Positions 16,841 to 25,268 of a DNA stretch of 64,000 nt are shown piece after piece. Source of the stretch: Acididesulfobacillus acetoxydans (GTDB lineage: Bacteria > Bacillota > Desulfitobacteriia > Desulfitobacteriales > Desulfitobacteriaceae); assembly GCF_902729405.1 (NCBI RefSeq), contig NZ_LR746496.1, positions 930,001 to 994,000 of the forward strand. The letters run 5' to 3'. Under the pieces are notes generated by a model. The model was not told the origin of the DNA and did no database searches. It saw only the letters and a program-made list of their open reading frames with translations. The position numbers were made by a program, and so were the translations under genes. Every line of letters starts with the position of its first letter. Positions within the stretch are counted from its first letter, which is position 1.

Positions 16841-18088
16841 GTGGTTCAGGCGGATTTGTTGATTCATTCCGGCACGGTGGTGACCCTGGCCGGACACAGC
16901 GCGCAGCCCGCGCGGGGGCAAGCAATGTCCTCAGTCGGCCTGATTAAGGATGGGGCCTTGGCTGTCCGCGGGGACAGCATAGTGGCGGTGGGGACCGGTG
17001 CTGAGGTCCGAGCGGCCGGTTGGTTGGGCAGAGAGACGAGAGAGATCAATGCCGGCGGGAAGCTCGTGTTGCCGGGATTTGTCGATCCACATACACATGT
17101 GCTCTATGCCGGCTCGCGTGAAAATGAACTGGCCATGAAATTAGCGGGCGTCTCCTATCTGGACATTCTCAAACAGGGTGGGGGTATCCTAGCTACGGTT
17201 CGCAGTACGACCCAGGCCACGGATGAGGAGATCAAGGCGCAAACCCGCAAAAGGCTGGCAAGAATGCTCAGCCAAGGGACGACTACCTTGGAGATCAAGA
17301 GCGGTTACGGCCTCACTGTGGCAGAGGAGTTGAGGGCTCTGCACCTGATCAGGGAACTGGATGAGGAGGGAGTGCAGGATCTCGTTCCCACCTTTATGGG
17401 TGCTCACGCTGTTCCGCCGGGCTGGAGCGAAGAAGAATATACAACTCTCATCGCAGAGGAAATGCTCCCACAGGTGGCGCGGGAAAGTTTGGCCGAGTAT
17501 TGCGACGTCTTTTGCGAAAAAGGCGTGTTCAGTCCTGAGAGCAGCGCCAAGATATTACGTAAGGCCAGGGAAGTGGGCTTAAAGCTGAAGCTCCATGCCG
17601 ACGAGCTGGAGAGTTCGGGAGGCGCGGAATTGGCGGCTCGGGTGGGAGCGGTCAGTGCCGAACACCTGCTTCGGGCCTCAGACGCAGGTATCCGGGCTCT
17701 GGCCGCAGAAAATGTCATCGCGGTGCTTCTGCCGGCAACCTCTTTCAACTTGGCGCAAAATGTATATGCCAGGGCGAAAACCATGCTGGCAGCGGGGGTG
17801 CCCTTAGCCCTGGCTACGGATTCCAACCCGGGTTCCTCACCGACGGAATCCATGCCTTTCGTCTTGACTCTGGCCTGTCTCTATCTCAAACTCTCGCCGG
17901 AAGAGGCGTTAACCGCGGCGACGATCAACGCCGCCCACGCCCTGGGCTGCGCCGCGCTGGTCGGCAGCCTGGAGGTGGGAAAGAGAGCGGATATCCTCAT
18001 CCTGGATGTTCCCAATCTCAATTACCTACCATATCATTTTGGCAGCAATCCTGTGGAAACCGTGATCAAGCGGGGTCGAATTGTCTGA
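16841..18088 (+). CDS. hutI: imidazolonepropionase
   Basis: A 415-residue amidohydrolase. It opens 4-imidazolone-5-propionate to N-formimino-L-glutamate. The metal-binding HTHVLYAGSRENE is near residue 85, with KSGYGLTVAEELRAL, HADELESSGGAELAA and the metal-ligand aspartate in ATDSNPGSSPTESMPF, all diagnostic of HutI among amidohydrolases. The length is normal for the family. The GTG start has GGGGGTGA eight bases upstream. The 197 bases between ftcD and hutI hold no recognisable gene. Confidence 0.95.
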   Translation: MVQADLLIHSGTVVTLAGHSAQPARGQAMSSVGLIKDGALAVRGDSIVAVGTGAEVRAAGWLGRETREINAGGKLVLPGFVDPHTHVLYAGSRENELAMKLAGVSYLDILKQGGGILATVRSTTQATDEEIKAQTRKRLARMLSQGTTTLEIKSGYGLTVAEELRALHLIRELDEEGVQDLVPTFMGAHAVPPGWSEEEYTTLIAEEMLPQVARESLAEYCDVFCEKGVFSPESSAKILRKAREVGLKLKLHADELESSGGAELAARVGAVSAEHLLRASDAGIRALAAENVIAVLLPATSFNLAQNVYARAKTMLAAGVPLALATDSNPGSSPTESMPFVLTLACLYLKLSPEEALTAATINAAHALGCAALVGSLEVGKRADILILDVPNLNYLPYHFGSNPVETVIKRGRIV

Positions 18089-18203
18089 CGCTGTTTCAGC
18101 GGTTCGGCGACAGTGGCCGCAGGACACTATCGTGATGTTCACCTTTAGCTAAATGAGTTCACTGCTTTTGCGCTGCCGCGATGCCGGCGGGATGGAGGTT
18201 TCT

Positions 18204-18665
18204 ATGGCGAACCAAAATGCGGCCCCGTTTTCCCTCAGTAAATTGGCACTGCTTCTTCCCCTGCTGCAAGGTCACGATTGGCAGAAAACAGTGGAGGAGC
18301 AGCTGGCAGGCGGAGGCTATCGTTACACTTTGGGCCGGGTCGGGGCAATGGATTTGATGAAAGTCGTGGCAGCCGTGGAGACGGCAGCTAAGCGCAACCG
18401 GCTCATCGACGAAGAACAGTACAGGGAAGTCCATGCCCTGTACCACGCCATCATCGAGGCCATTCAGGGTGTGGGCAGGGGAACCATGCAGTTTGGTGAG
18501 ATCCTACGCACCGTTGGCCTCACATTCGCGGTGGTTCGGGGGCCGATGTTCCCGCAAGGGGCAGAGCCAGGGGACTGGATCGCTGTATGCCTTTATGGTA
18601 CGATTGGGGCGCCCCGCAAAGGCTTTGAACATGAGGTGCTGGGATTCGGCATCAACCATGTGTAA
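18204..18665 (+). CDS. hutP: HutP, histidine-dependent RNA-binding antiterminator
   Basis: A 153-residue homologue of Bacillus HutP. HutP hexamers bind L-histidine and Mg2+ and then NAG-triplet RNA, preventing an intrinsic terminator from forming before hutH. The core is clear: LGRVGAMDLMKVVAAVETAAK, then ALYHAIIEAIQGVGRG, LRTVGLTFAVVRG, DWIAVCLYGTIGAPRKGFEHE and the end GFGINHV. The histidine pair within HALYHA and the C-terminal HEVLGFGINH match metal and ligand contacts known in the family. ATG 18204 has GGATGGAGG seven bases upstream. Its predicted RNA target lies immediately downstream. Confidence 0.95.
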   Translation: MANQNAAPFSLSKLALLLPLLQGHDWQKTVEEQLAGGGYRYTLGRVGAMDLMKVVAAVETAAKRNRLIDEEQYREVHALYHAIIEAIQGVGRGTMQFGEILRTVGLTFAVVRGPMFPQGAEPGDWIAVCLYGTIGAPRKGFEHEVLGFGINHV

Positions 18666-18910
18666 CCAAGAGGCTTAGCCGCATGCTCCTCGCTTTAGCC
18701 AGGCTTTAGTCATGGGGAGATTCAGTCGATCGTTTTTCCGCGGCCCACAAAATGGTATGCTGAAGATCGGTCACGCAAGGGGATGCTTTTACACAACGGA
18801 AAAGAGCCGGCACTTTTGGTCGATGAGGATAGACTGGCTGTCAAGCTCTGGCGATAGGGTTCAGGCTGAGTCCGAAACTTTGGGGCTGATCATAATCTGG
18901 TGTTTCGTAG

Positions 18911-18938
18911 TTGCGAATGGTTCTTTTGGGTGTATAAT
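18911..18938 (+). promoter_or_regulatory. predicted promoter of the hutH leader
   Basis: TTGCGA and TATAAT are 16 bases apart. Transcription would start near 18945, about 30 bases before the first NAG cluster and 400 bases before hutH. The 245 bases between hutP and this promoter hold no gene. Confidence 0.55.
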
Positions 18939-18976
18939 GAATAAGAGAGCGGCTTCAAGTGTCGTGCGCGCCGGGT

Positions 18977-19158
18977 TAGCTATAAGTCGTTAGATTCCCG
19001 GAGAAGCACAGGCCATTCAGAGGGGGAATAGCTGCCGCGTTTCCCGGTCAAGCCGGTAAGTTTAACGATTTAACGCTGTTCCGGAGAGCGTAAGGATTTG
19101 CTTGCGGGTTGTAAGGTTCCACCGGAAAAACCGATGAGCCAAAGTTAGAAGTATTTAG
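18977..19158 (+). promoter_or_regulatory. HutP antitermination target: two NAG triplet clusters
   Basis: Cluster I at 18977-18993 reads TAG-CTAT-AAG-TCGT-TAG. Cluster II at 19142-19158 reads AAG-TTAG-AAG-TATT-TAG and abuts the terminator stem. Both have exactly the NAG-N4-NAG-N4-NAG spacing that HutP recognises. In Bacillus the two clusters are about 20 bases apart; here about 148 bases separate them. The neighbour gene is hutP itself and the next gene is hutH, the same order as in Bacillus. I infer histidine-dependent antitermination. Confidence 0.75.
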
Positions 19159-19159
19159 G

Positions 19160-19195
19160 GGCTTGTACCTATTTGGGTATGAGCCTTTTCGTTTT
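19160..19195 (+). terminator. HutP-controlled attenuator terminator before hutH
   Basis: GGCTTGTACC (19160-19169) pairs with GGTATGAGCC (19176-19185) through ten base pairs, two of them G-U, with a six-base loop. TTTTCGTTTT follows. Cluster II of the NAG triplets ends two bases before the stem, so bound HutP could block hairpin formation. Confidence 0.8.
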
Positions 19196-19228
19196 AGTAA
19201 GGGCGGGGAGGCCGGTAAGAAGAGAACA

Positions 19229-19328
19229 TAAGGATTCGTATGACGGGTTAAGGATTCGTATGACGGGTTAAGGATTGGTACGATAGGTTAAGGATTAGTG
19301 TGACAGGTTAAGGATTGGTAGGATAGGT
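19229..19328 (+). repeat. five tandem 20-bp units between attenuator and hutH
   Basis: Five exact-length units start with TAAGGATT and end with GGT. Units 1 and 2 are identical; units 3 to 5 vary in the middle (CGTATGACGG, GGTACGATAG, AGTGTGACAG, GGTAGGATAG). The array ends two bases before the GAGGAGG ribosome binding site of hutH and lies after the terminator, so it is transcribed only when antitermination succeeds. Each unit carries an AAG at a fixed 20-base period. Confidence 0.9.
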
Positions 19329-19345
19329 CGAGGAGGTAGTTATAA

Positions 19346-20908
19346 ATGGGTTCGCACATTAAAAAGGTCATAACGATCGGCCAGGGTAAACTCACTTTAG
19401 AAGATGTGGTCGCCGTAGCCCGCTACCGGAGCAAAGTGAGGTTGTCCCAGCTTGCCAAGGAGAGCATGCAAAAAAGCCGGGATTATGTGGACAGGATCCT
19501 GCGGGAAAACCGGGTTGTCTACGGATTGACAACAGGCTTCGGCAAATTCAGCGACACTCTGATCTCACGGGAGGACAGCAAAACTTTGCAGTGGAATTTG
19601 ATCCGCAGTCATGCTTGCGGGGTCGGAGAGCCCTTGGCTGATGAAATCGTACGGGCTATTATTCTGCTGCGCGTCAATGCCCTGTCTCTGGGGTACTCGG
19701 GGATTCGGCCGCAAACTGTGGAGACGCTGGCTGCGATGCTGAACCACGGGGTGACGCCGGTCATTCCGGAAAAAGGTTCACTGGGAGCCAGTGGGGATTT
19801 GGCACCCCTGGCCCATTTAGCCTTGGTTGTTGTCGGGGAGGGAGAAGCCTTCTACGGCGGCGAACGCCTTCCGGGCGGGGAGGCGATGCGCAGGGCCGGT
19901 ATTGCCACAGTGGTCCTGGAAGCCAAAGAGGGGCTGGCTCTGATCAATGGGACACAGGTTATGACGGCTATCGCGGCCCTGGCGATTTGGGATGCTCTCA
20001 ACCTGGCGGACTGGGCGGATGGCGCCGCTGCCCTCACCTTTGAGGCTTTACGGGGTATCAAGGATGCCTTGGACCCCGAAACCCATGCTTTGCGTCCGCA
20101 TCCGGGGCAAATGGCGGTGGCAGAACATCTGAAAAAGTTGACCGCGGGCAGTCAATTGCTCACGTTCCAGGGGGAAGAGAGGGTACAGGACGCGTATTCC
20201 CTGCGGTGTGTCCCCCAGGTGCATGGGGCGAGCCGGGACGCGCTGGTCTACATTGCCGAAAAAGTGCGGCTGGAGATGAATTCAGTCACAGACAATCCCT
20301 TGATTTTTGCCGACCGGGATCGCGTTATTTCCGGCGGGAACTTTCATGGGCAACCGATGGCTTTGGCCATGGATTTTCTGTCGATCAGTGCAGCCGAGCT
20401 GGCGGATATTTCCGAGCGCCGGCTGGAGCGTCTCGTCAATCCCCAATTGAATGAAAAGCTTCCGCCTTTTTTAACGGAGCACGGCGGTATGAACTCGGGT
20501 TTTATGATTGCCCAATATGCGGCGGCCTCCTTGGTTTCGGAGAACAAATCGTTGGCGCATCCCGCGAGCGTCGATTCGATCCCGTCCTCGGGCAACCAGG
20601 AGGACCATGTCAGCATGGGGACGATAGCGGCCCGCAAAGCCCGGGAAATCGTCCGCAATGCTTATTACGTTTTGGCTATCGAGTTGCTCGCAGCGGCACA
20701 AGCCGCGGACTTCCGCGGAGCGCAATCCTTGGGGGAAGGCACGCGCTGGATTTACGACAGATGCAGGGAGCAGGTGTCTTTTGTGGCCGAGGATCGAGTT
20801 CTCTCCGCAGACTTTGAGAAATTCGCCGCCTTTATGCGGGAGACGCAGTTGCCGGTTGACTTGCTGCAAGGGCAACACCAGGCACCGCAAAAGCTCGGAA
20901 GGGTTTAA
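19346..20908 (+). CDS. hutH: histidine ammonia-lyase
   Basis: A 520-residue lyase that removes ammonia from L-histidine to give trans-urocanate. The Ala-Ser-Gly triad that cyclises to the MIO cofactor is in GSLGASGDLAPLAHL. Other family blocks are YGLTTGFGKF with the active-site tyrosine, QDAYSLRCVPQVHGA, NSVTDNPLIF and SSGNQEDHVSMG. The length is normal. The ATG has GAGGAGG nine bases upstream. It is the most downstream hut gene and is read through the HutP-controlled leader. An IS200 relic follows. Confidence 0.96.
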   Translation: MGSHIKKVITIGQGKLTLEDVVAVARYRSKVRLSQLAKESMQKSRDYVDRILRENRVVYGLTTGFGKFSDTLISREDSKTLQWNLIRSHACGVGEPLADEIVRAIILLRVNALSLGYSGIRPQTVETLAAMLNHGVTPVIPEKGSLGASGDLAPLAHLALVVVGEGEAFYGGERLPGGEAMRRAGIATVVLEAKEGLALINGTQVMTAIAALAIWDALNLADWADGAAALTFEALRGIKDALDPETHALRPHPGQMAVAEHLKKLTAGSQLLTFQGEERVQDAYSLRCVPQVHGASRDALVYIAEKVRLEMNSVTDNPLIFADRDRVISGGNFHGQPMALAMDFLSISAAELADISERRLERLVNPQLNEKLPPFLTEHGGMNSGFMIAQYAAASLVSENKSLAHPASVDSIPSSGNQEDHVSMGTIAARKAREIVRNAYYVLAIELLAAAQAADFRGAQSLGEGTRWIYDRCREQVSFVAEDRVLSADFEKFAAFMRETQLPVDLLQGQHQAPQKLGRV

Positions 20909-20984
20909 GGGATCTACAGGCTGAAAACAGGCTGACGGGTCCTGCTTATGGCATTGCCGGGACGTGATTCCGTGTTTACGGGGC

Positions 20985-21340
20985 TTACAGGCACTCTTCA
21001 ATGTAATGCCGGATAGTCTCAGCCGGGACGTTCCCGGCTGTCCCCACGTAGCAGCCCGGTGCCCATAGCGTTCCTCAGCCTGTCTTTTATGCCAGATTGG
21101 GAAATGCCATGAGTACCCGTCTAGCTGGCCAGTCCTTAAACGCTTTTACAATCTTGGCGGTGCGTATTTGGGTGGTGCAGATACGAACAGGTGAACATGG
21201 TCCGGCCTGAAATATTGACCATGTGCATGAAGTTTTTGAGGAAGGCGCTCTCATCCCCGGAATCGAATTCCGAGGTTTTCTCGCGCACGTTCTATAACCG
21301 CTCGGCAAGCCATATTTCTCGGCACCGGTCGTCATCTGTG
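20985..21340 (-). pseudogene. tnpA: IS200/IS605-type TnpA transposase relic
   Basis: Reading the minus strand gives PDHVHLFVSAPPKYAP, with the HUH motif (HVH), of a Y1 transposase. A frameshift then leads to TAKIVKAFKDWPARRVLMAFPNLA, two in-frame stops close together, and finally GTLWAPGCYVGTAGNVPAETIRHYIEECL, which holds the nucleophile Tyr region. The N-terminal third is scrambled by further frameshifts. The element is clearly dead. It is relevant because the hairpin repeat families in this window resemble ends mobilised by such enzymes. Flanking ends were not located. Confidence 0.8.
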
Positions 21341-21360
21341 CGGAGCCCGGTAATTTGGTC

Positions 21361-21389
21361 TTGAAAAGCTTTAGTTAACTAACTAAAAT
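21361..21389 (+). promoter_or_regulatory. promoter and likely MarR operator
   Basis: TTGAAA, 17 bases, then TAAAAT. The palindromic stretch TTAGTTAACTAACTAA (21371-21386) fills the spacer and reaches into the -10 box. Its position fits autorepression by the MarR protein encoded directly downstream. Confidence 0.65.
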
Positions 21390-21474
21390 AAGGTTTGTAA
21401 GCTATGATTTCGACGCGTTAAGGCAAAACTCGGGGGCCAACGTCAGGTAAACCACAATGCGGGAGGTTTTATCA

Positions 21475-21903
21475 ATGAGCGAAGACGGAGTGACGGAACA
21501 GTTTTTAAGCTGCTGGCGGGCCATCAACCGGCATCTGCGCAAGGGGATGCTGACGGAAGGAGAGGAAAGAATTACCCGCTTACAATGGATGCTGTTGCGC
21601 CAGGTGAACAAGGAAGAAGCCAATACGATGGGAAATCTGGCTGCCAAATTCGGAGTGCGGCCCAGTACAATATCTCAAATGGCGGATCGTCTGGAGAAAT
21701 CGCAGCTTATACGCCGCGTTCCTGACACCCGGGATGCGCGTATAAAGTCCATCACTTTGACGGAGAAGGGGCAGGGATTTATTGAGCGGGTGGAGTCACT
21801 TTGGGCGATTCGCCTTCAAGAAGGACTGGGCCGGTTTTCCCCCGATGAACAAAACGCGCTGCTGGAACTTCTGGAGAGGCTGGTAGCCTCACTGGCAGGG
21901 TAA
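21475..21903 (+). CDS. MarR-family transcriptional repressor
   Basis: A 142-residue winged-helix regulator. The recognition region is NTMGNLAAKFGVRPSTISQMADRLEKSQLI, followed by the wing RRVPDTRDARIKSITLTEKG, both typical of MarR. ATG 21475 is preceded by GGGAGG. It is followed after 262 bases by an ABC exporter on the same strand, a common drug- or stress-export pairing, so it probably controls that exporter and itself through the palindrome at 21371. The ligand cannot be told. The gap to the exporter holds no gene I can support. Confidence 0.93.
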   Translation: MSEDGVTEQFLSCWRAINRHLRKGMLTEGEERITRLQWMLLRQVNKEEANTMGNLAAKFGVRPSTISQMADRLEKSQLIRRVPDTRDARIKSITLTEKGQGFIERVESLWAIRLQEGLGRFSPDEQNALLELLERLVASLAG

Positions 21904-22165
21904 GGCGATTATTACTTGCTGATAAGAGCAAGGCCTGCTGCCCGGAAAGTCGAAAGTTGAAGTGTTCGGAAAGCAAGGGAAAGGGGCGTCTTTTCCGGTT
22001 AGGTTGCCGTACGTTCGTAAAGTCGGCTGGGCGGAAGGGAGGCAGGGAAGCGTGTCAGTGGGTGCGTAGGTTTTTGCCGGAAGAAATAGGGCGGGAAGGG
22101 ACTTTTTTCCCCAGCAGGAGCGCCGCTATTTGTACAGGCGGGCTCCAGAGGAAAGGTGATGGTCT

Positions 22166-24085
22166 ATGGGCGTGGAATTTCGCGGCTTGGGATTGGGGGC
22201 CAATTCCGGGGGGAGCGGTTCGGGTGGAAACAGCCGCTGGCGCCTGCGGGAGCTGGCAAACCAAGAACATTTTGATTGGCAGATCATCAAGAGGGTCCTC
22301 AAGGCCTTTGTACCCTATTGGCCCACGGCGATCCTAGTGATGCTGGTGATTTTCGTGAGCGCCATAGGCAATGTGGCGCCCGCTTGGCTAACACAAAAAA
22401 TCATCGATGAAGGTATCCTTAAGGGGCGGCTTGCCGAGCTGATTTGGCTCACACTGACCTTGGTCGGGGTCGCGATCGCTACGGGACTTCTGGGTGTCTG
22501 GCAGAACTGGCTCAGCAACTTGATCGCGCAGCATGTCATGGCGGATTACCGCCTGGCTCTCTTTCGCAAATTACAAGAACAGACGGTAAACTTTTTTGCT
22601 TCCACCCAAAGCGGAGATCTGGTTTCCAGAGTCATGAATGATGTGACGGCGATTCAGAACGCGATCACCACGACTTTAGTAGGGTTTGTCAGCAACTTGC
22701 TCATGATTGCGGTCACCTTAACTCTGATGTTTAAAATGAACTGGCGCATGTCGGTGCTCGCCATGATCGTCGTGCCGGCCTTCGTTATTCCTACGCAAAG
22801 GGTGGGCCGGGTGAGGCAGAAGCTCCAGGCCGAGATTCAGGAATGGCTCTCGGCCATGACCGTGCAGCTGAGTGAGACTTTGGGGGTAAGCGGGGCGCTT
22901 TTGATCCGGATGTTTAACCGGGAGGAAGCGGAGGAAAAGAAGTTTGCCACAGCCAACGTAAAATTGCGGGACTTGCAGGTCCGGCAAGGACTGATCGGGC
23001 GCTGGCTTTTTATGTGGCTGGGCATGTTTTCCTCCATCGGGCCTGCCTTACTCTGGGGCTACGGTGGCTGGTTGGTCATTCACCATGAGATGGAGCTGGG
23101 GGTCATTGTCGCTTTCACGACTTTGCTTTCAAAACTGTATGGCCCTCTGAGTCAGCTGGCCCAGGTGCACGTGAACGTGCTCTCGTCCATCGCTTTGTTC
23201 CGGCGCATTTATTCCGTCATGGATCTGGAGACCGAAGTAAGCAGCGGTCCTGTGATCCTTCAGGAGCAAGGCGTTAGAGGGCGCATTGAGCTTCGGGGGG
23301 TTTCCTATTCCTATCCGGACTATACCGGTCAAGAAGAGCTCAGGCCGGCTCTGCAAGAGGTTACTTTGACATTGGAACCGGGCCAGAAGGTGGCTCTGGT
23401 GGGCCCGAGCGGAGCCGGCAAGACGACTCTGCTCAACTTGATTCCTCGCTTCGCGGACCCAACGGGGGGCAGTTTGCTTTTGGATGGTGTTGATTGCAAG
23501 ACACTTTCTTTGCGGTCGTTAAGAGCGCAGATGGGGCTGGTGCCGCAGGATCCTTTCTTTTTTCACGATACCGTCTACAACAACCTGCGGGTGGCCCGGG
23601 AAAACGCGACACTGGAGGAGATGGAGCAGGCCTGCCGGGCGGCCCAGATTCACGATATGATCGCCGATTTACCCCAAGGGTATCAAACCATGGTGGGTGA
23701 ACGGGGGTACCGTCTTTCCGGTGGAGAGCGGCAGCGCTTGGCGATTGCGCGGGTTTTGCTGCAAGGACCGCGCATCGTTTTGTTGGATGAAGCCACAAGT
23801 GCGCTCGATACCGTAGTCGAACGCAAGATCCAAGATGCCTTGGCGGTTCTTTTGGAAGGTCGCACAGCCTTGGTTATAGCCCATCGCTTGTCCACCGTAC
23901 TGTCGGCTGACAAAATCGTGGTTTTAAACGAGGGTAGGGTGGTCGCGGCCGGTAAGCATGAGGAATTGTTGCAAACCTGTCCTTTATACAAAGAACTCTA
24001 CGAAGTTCAATTCGGTGTGCAGAGTACCCCTGAGCCGGAACAAGAAGCGAAAGAGGGCAGGAAGGGCGGGCAGATAGATAGATAG
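22166..24085 (+). CDS. ABC exporter, permease-ATPase fusion (homodimer type)
   Basis: A 639-residue type I exporter. Six membrane segments lie at about 50-320. The nucleotide domain has canonical Walker A GPSGAGKTT, signature LSGGERQRLA, Walker B IVLLDEATSALD and AHRLST, so both sites of a homodimer would be catalytic, unlike the pair at 4-8 kb. The N terminus is Gly/Ser-rich (GLGANSGGSGSGG). Its last codons fall in a GATA/GATG microsatellite that supplies the final residues and the stop. It is probably controlled by the upstream MarR protein. ATG follows AAAGGTGAT. Confidence 0.93.
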   Translation: MGVEFRGLGLGANSGGSGSGGNSRWRLRELANQEHFDWQIIKRVLKAFVPYWPTAILVMLVIFVSAIGNVAPAWLTQKIIDEGILKGRLAELIWLTLTLVGVAIATGLLGVWQNWLSNLIAQHVMADYRLALFRKLQEQTVNFFASTQSGDLVSRVMNDVTAIQNAITTTLVGFVSNLLMIAVTLTLMFKMNWRMSVLAMIVVPAFVIPTQRVGRVRQKLQAEIQEWLSAMTVQLSETLGVSGALLIRMFNREEAEEKKFATANVKLRDLQVRQGLIGRWLFMWLGMFSSIGPALLWGYGGWLVIHHEMELGVIVAFTTLLSKLYGPLSQLAQVHVNVLSSIALFRRIYSVMDLETEVSSGPVILQEQGVRGRIELRGVSYSYPDYTGQEELRPALQEVTLTLEPGQKVALVGPSGAGKTTLLNLIPRFADPTGGSLLLDGVDCKTLSLRSLRAQMGLVPQDPFFFHDTVYNNLRVARENATLEEMEQACRAAQIHDMIADLPQGYQTMVGERGYRLSGGERQRLAIARVLLQGPRIVLLDEATSALDTVVERKIQDALAVLLEGRTALVIAHRLSTVLSADKIVVLNEGRVVAAGKHEELLQTCPLYKELYEVQFGVQSTPEPEQEAKEGRKGGQIDR

Positions 24086-24112
24086 ATGGATAGATGAATG
24101 GATGGATGGATC
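24073..24112 (+). repeat. GATA/GATG tetranucleotide microsatellite
   Basis: About ten four-base units (GATA, then GATG/AATG) run through the last four codons and the stop (TAG 24083) of the ABC exporter gene. The bases after it up to 24299 contain two hairpins (CTGCTTCCCTTAAGGGCAG near 24127, and CTGATG-TGGCAC-CATCAG near 24159) but no gene. Confidence 0.8.
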
Positions 24113-24299
24113 TACGGGCTAAGTACTGCTTCCCTTAAGGGCAGGCTCTTCCGGCGCTGATGTGGCACCATCAGTGCAGGGAGACGGCCGCCGGACCGCG
24201 CAAGGGGAGTGAACACTTTGAGCAAACGGAGGTAAAAAAGAAGTTTCTGGATTCTTTAACTGGAATTTACATGAATTTAACTTTCTATTAACTTTCGGA

Positions 24300-24308
24300 T
24301 GGTATAAT
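24300..24308 (+). promoter_or_regulatory. extended -10 promoter of a small gene
   Basis: TGGTATAAT is a full TG-N-TATAAT extended -10 box in an AT-rich stretch, 45 bases before a well-placed ribosome binding site. TTAACT words lie upstream at non-ideal distances. Confidence 0.55.
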
Positions 24309-24352
24309 ATCTTCCGTAGAAAAAAGCCGTTTTGTCCGGAAGGAGATAAGTC

Positions 24353-24538
24353 ATGACCCAGCGAGAGGAGCAAATTGTTGGCGCCATTTGGGGCAAGTTG
24401 GGGCGGCAGTGCCCGCCATGGTCTAATCGTTCCGCGGAGAACCGACCTCTGTCTGTGCGTTGCGTGGAGATTCGATCCGAAACCGGTGTAAGAATGCCGG
24501 TCTTGACAGGGATCAGTAAGCGTCTTAAGATTTCTTAA
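24353..24538 (+). CDS. 61-residue protein of unknown function in a complete transcription unit
   Basis: I do not recognise the product. It starts MTQREEQIVGAIWGKLGRQ and is rich in Arg, with two cysteines. The evidence for a gene is context: an extended -10 box, then GGAAGGAG seven bases before ATG, then a stop inside a strong intrinsic terminator hairpin. The unit is about 240 bases long, so it could equally be a small regulatory RNA that encodes a short peptide, or a truncated gene. Confidence 0.4.
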   Translation: MTQREEQIVGAIWGKLGRQCPPWSNRSAENRPLSVRCVEIRSETGVRMPVLTGISKRLKIS

Positions 24539-24554
24539 GCCGCTTTTCTTTTTT
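24518..24554 (+). terminator. strong intrinsic terminator
   Basis: AAGCG-T-CTTAAG pairs with CTTAAG-C-CGCTT around an ATTT loop (one mismatch) and runs into TTTTCTTTTTT. It overlaps the stop of the small gene. The following 240 bases to ykuK hold no recognisable gene. Confidence 0.85.
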
Positions 24555-24794
24555 GGGGCCGCAAGGCGGTACCAACGAAGGATGAAAACCCGAGTGCCCG
24601 TTGTTCACCGCCGCTGGTTTAGGGGTTGTAACTCGGCTTTGCTGAGCCCAGGGCTGCCGTCCTAGAGCCGGATTCATGCCCGGGTGGTCCTTACGACCGC
24701 AACGGGCCGACTTTGCCGGTTTCGTTTGTCCCAAAGGAGTTTTGAAATGCCCCGAGATGTGAGAGAATAGACTTAACGTGGGGGGTGTGGAATA

Positions 24795-25268
24795 GTGTTT
24801 AGCATTACGCACGGTGAGGTCAGCTTCGAAGAGACCTATGCTTTGATCAAGGCCTACTTGGCTCCGGACGAGAAGGGTGAATACCGCGTTTCTGTGGGAG
24901 CGGACAGTCAGAATTTCAGCTACACCAAGATCCCGATTATCATAGGAATTCACAAGGTGCAAAACAATGTGGGCAGAGGGGGAATCTTCTTTTCCGAAAT
25001 CAAAAGGGTCAAGAGGATTAGTAACATACGCCAGAAGATTCTCTATGAGACAAATCTGAGCCTGGATTTAGCTGAAAAACTCCGGCAAAGATTTGCCCAG
25101 GATCATATTCGCAACGAAATCGCCATCCACGTGGATGCCGGATTCAACGGACCGACGCGGGACTATATTCCGGAAATAACCGGCTGGGTCAAAGCCTGCG
25201 GCTTCCGCTGCGTGGTGAAGCCCGATGCCTATATAGCCTCGAGCGTAGCTAACAGGCTGTCAAAGTGA
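24795..25268 (+). CDS. YkuK-family RNase H-like protein (DUF458)
   Basis: A 157-residue protein matching the DUF458/YkuK family, which has an RNase H-like fold and no proven role. Blocks visible are YRVSVGADSQNF with an acidic residue after the first strand, IIIGIHKVQNNVGRGGIFF, and AIHVDAGFNGPTRDYIPEITGWVKACGF, with a conserved Asp in VDAG, ending VKPDAYIASSVANRL. GTG start behind GGGGGTGT. It stands alone. Confidence 0.85.
   Translation: MFSITHGEVSFEETYALIKAYLAPDEKGEYRVSVGADSQNFSYTKIPIIIGIHKVQNNVGRGGIFFSEIKRVKRISNIRQKILYETNLSLDLAEKLRQRFAQDHIRNEIAIHVDAGFNGPTRDYIPEITGWVKACGFRCVVKPDAYIASSVANRLSK

Noticed and set aside
24159-24176. TGGCAC with GTGCA ten bases later near 24165 as a sigma-54 promoter
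   Set aside because: GG-N10-GC spacing is met, but the -12 box reads GTGCA and it is the loop and arm of a CTGATG/CATCAG hairpin; no activator is nearby.
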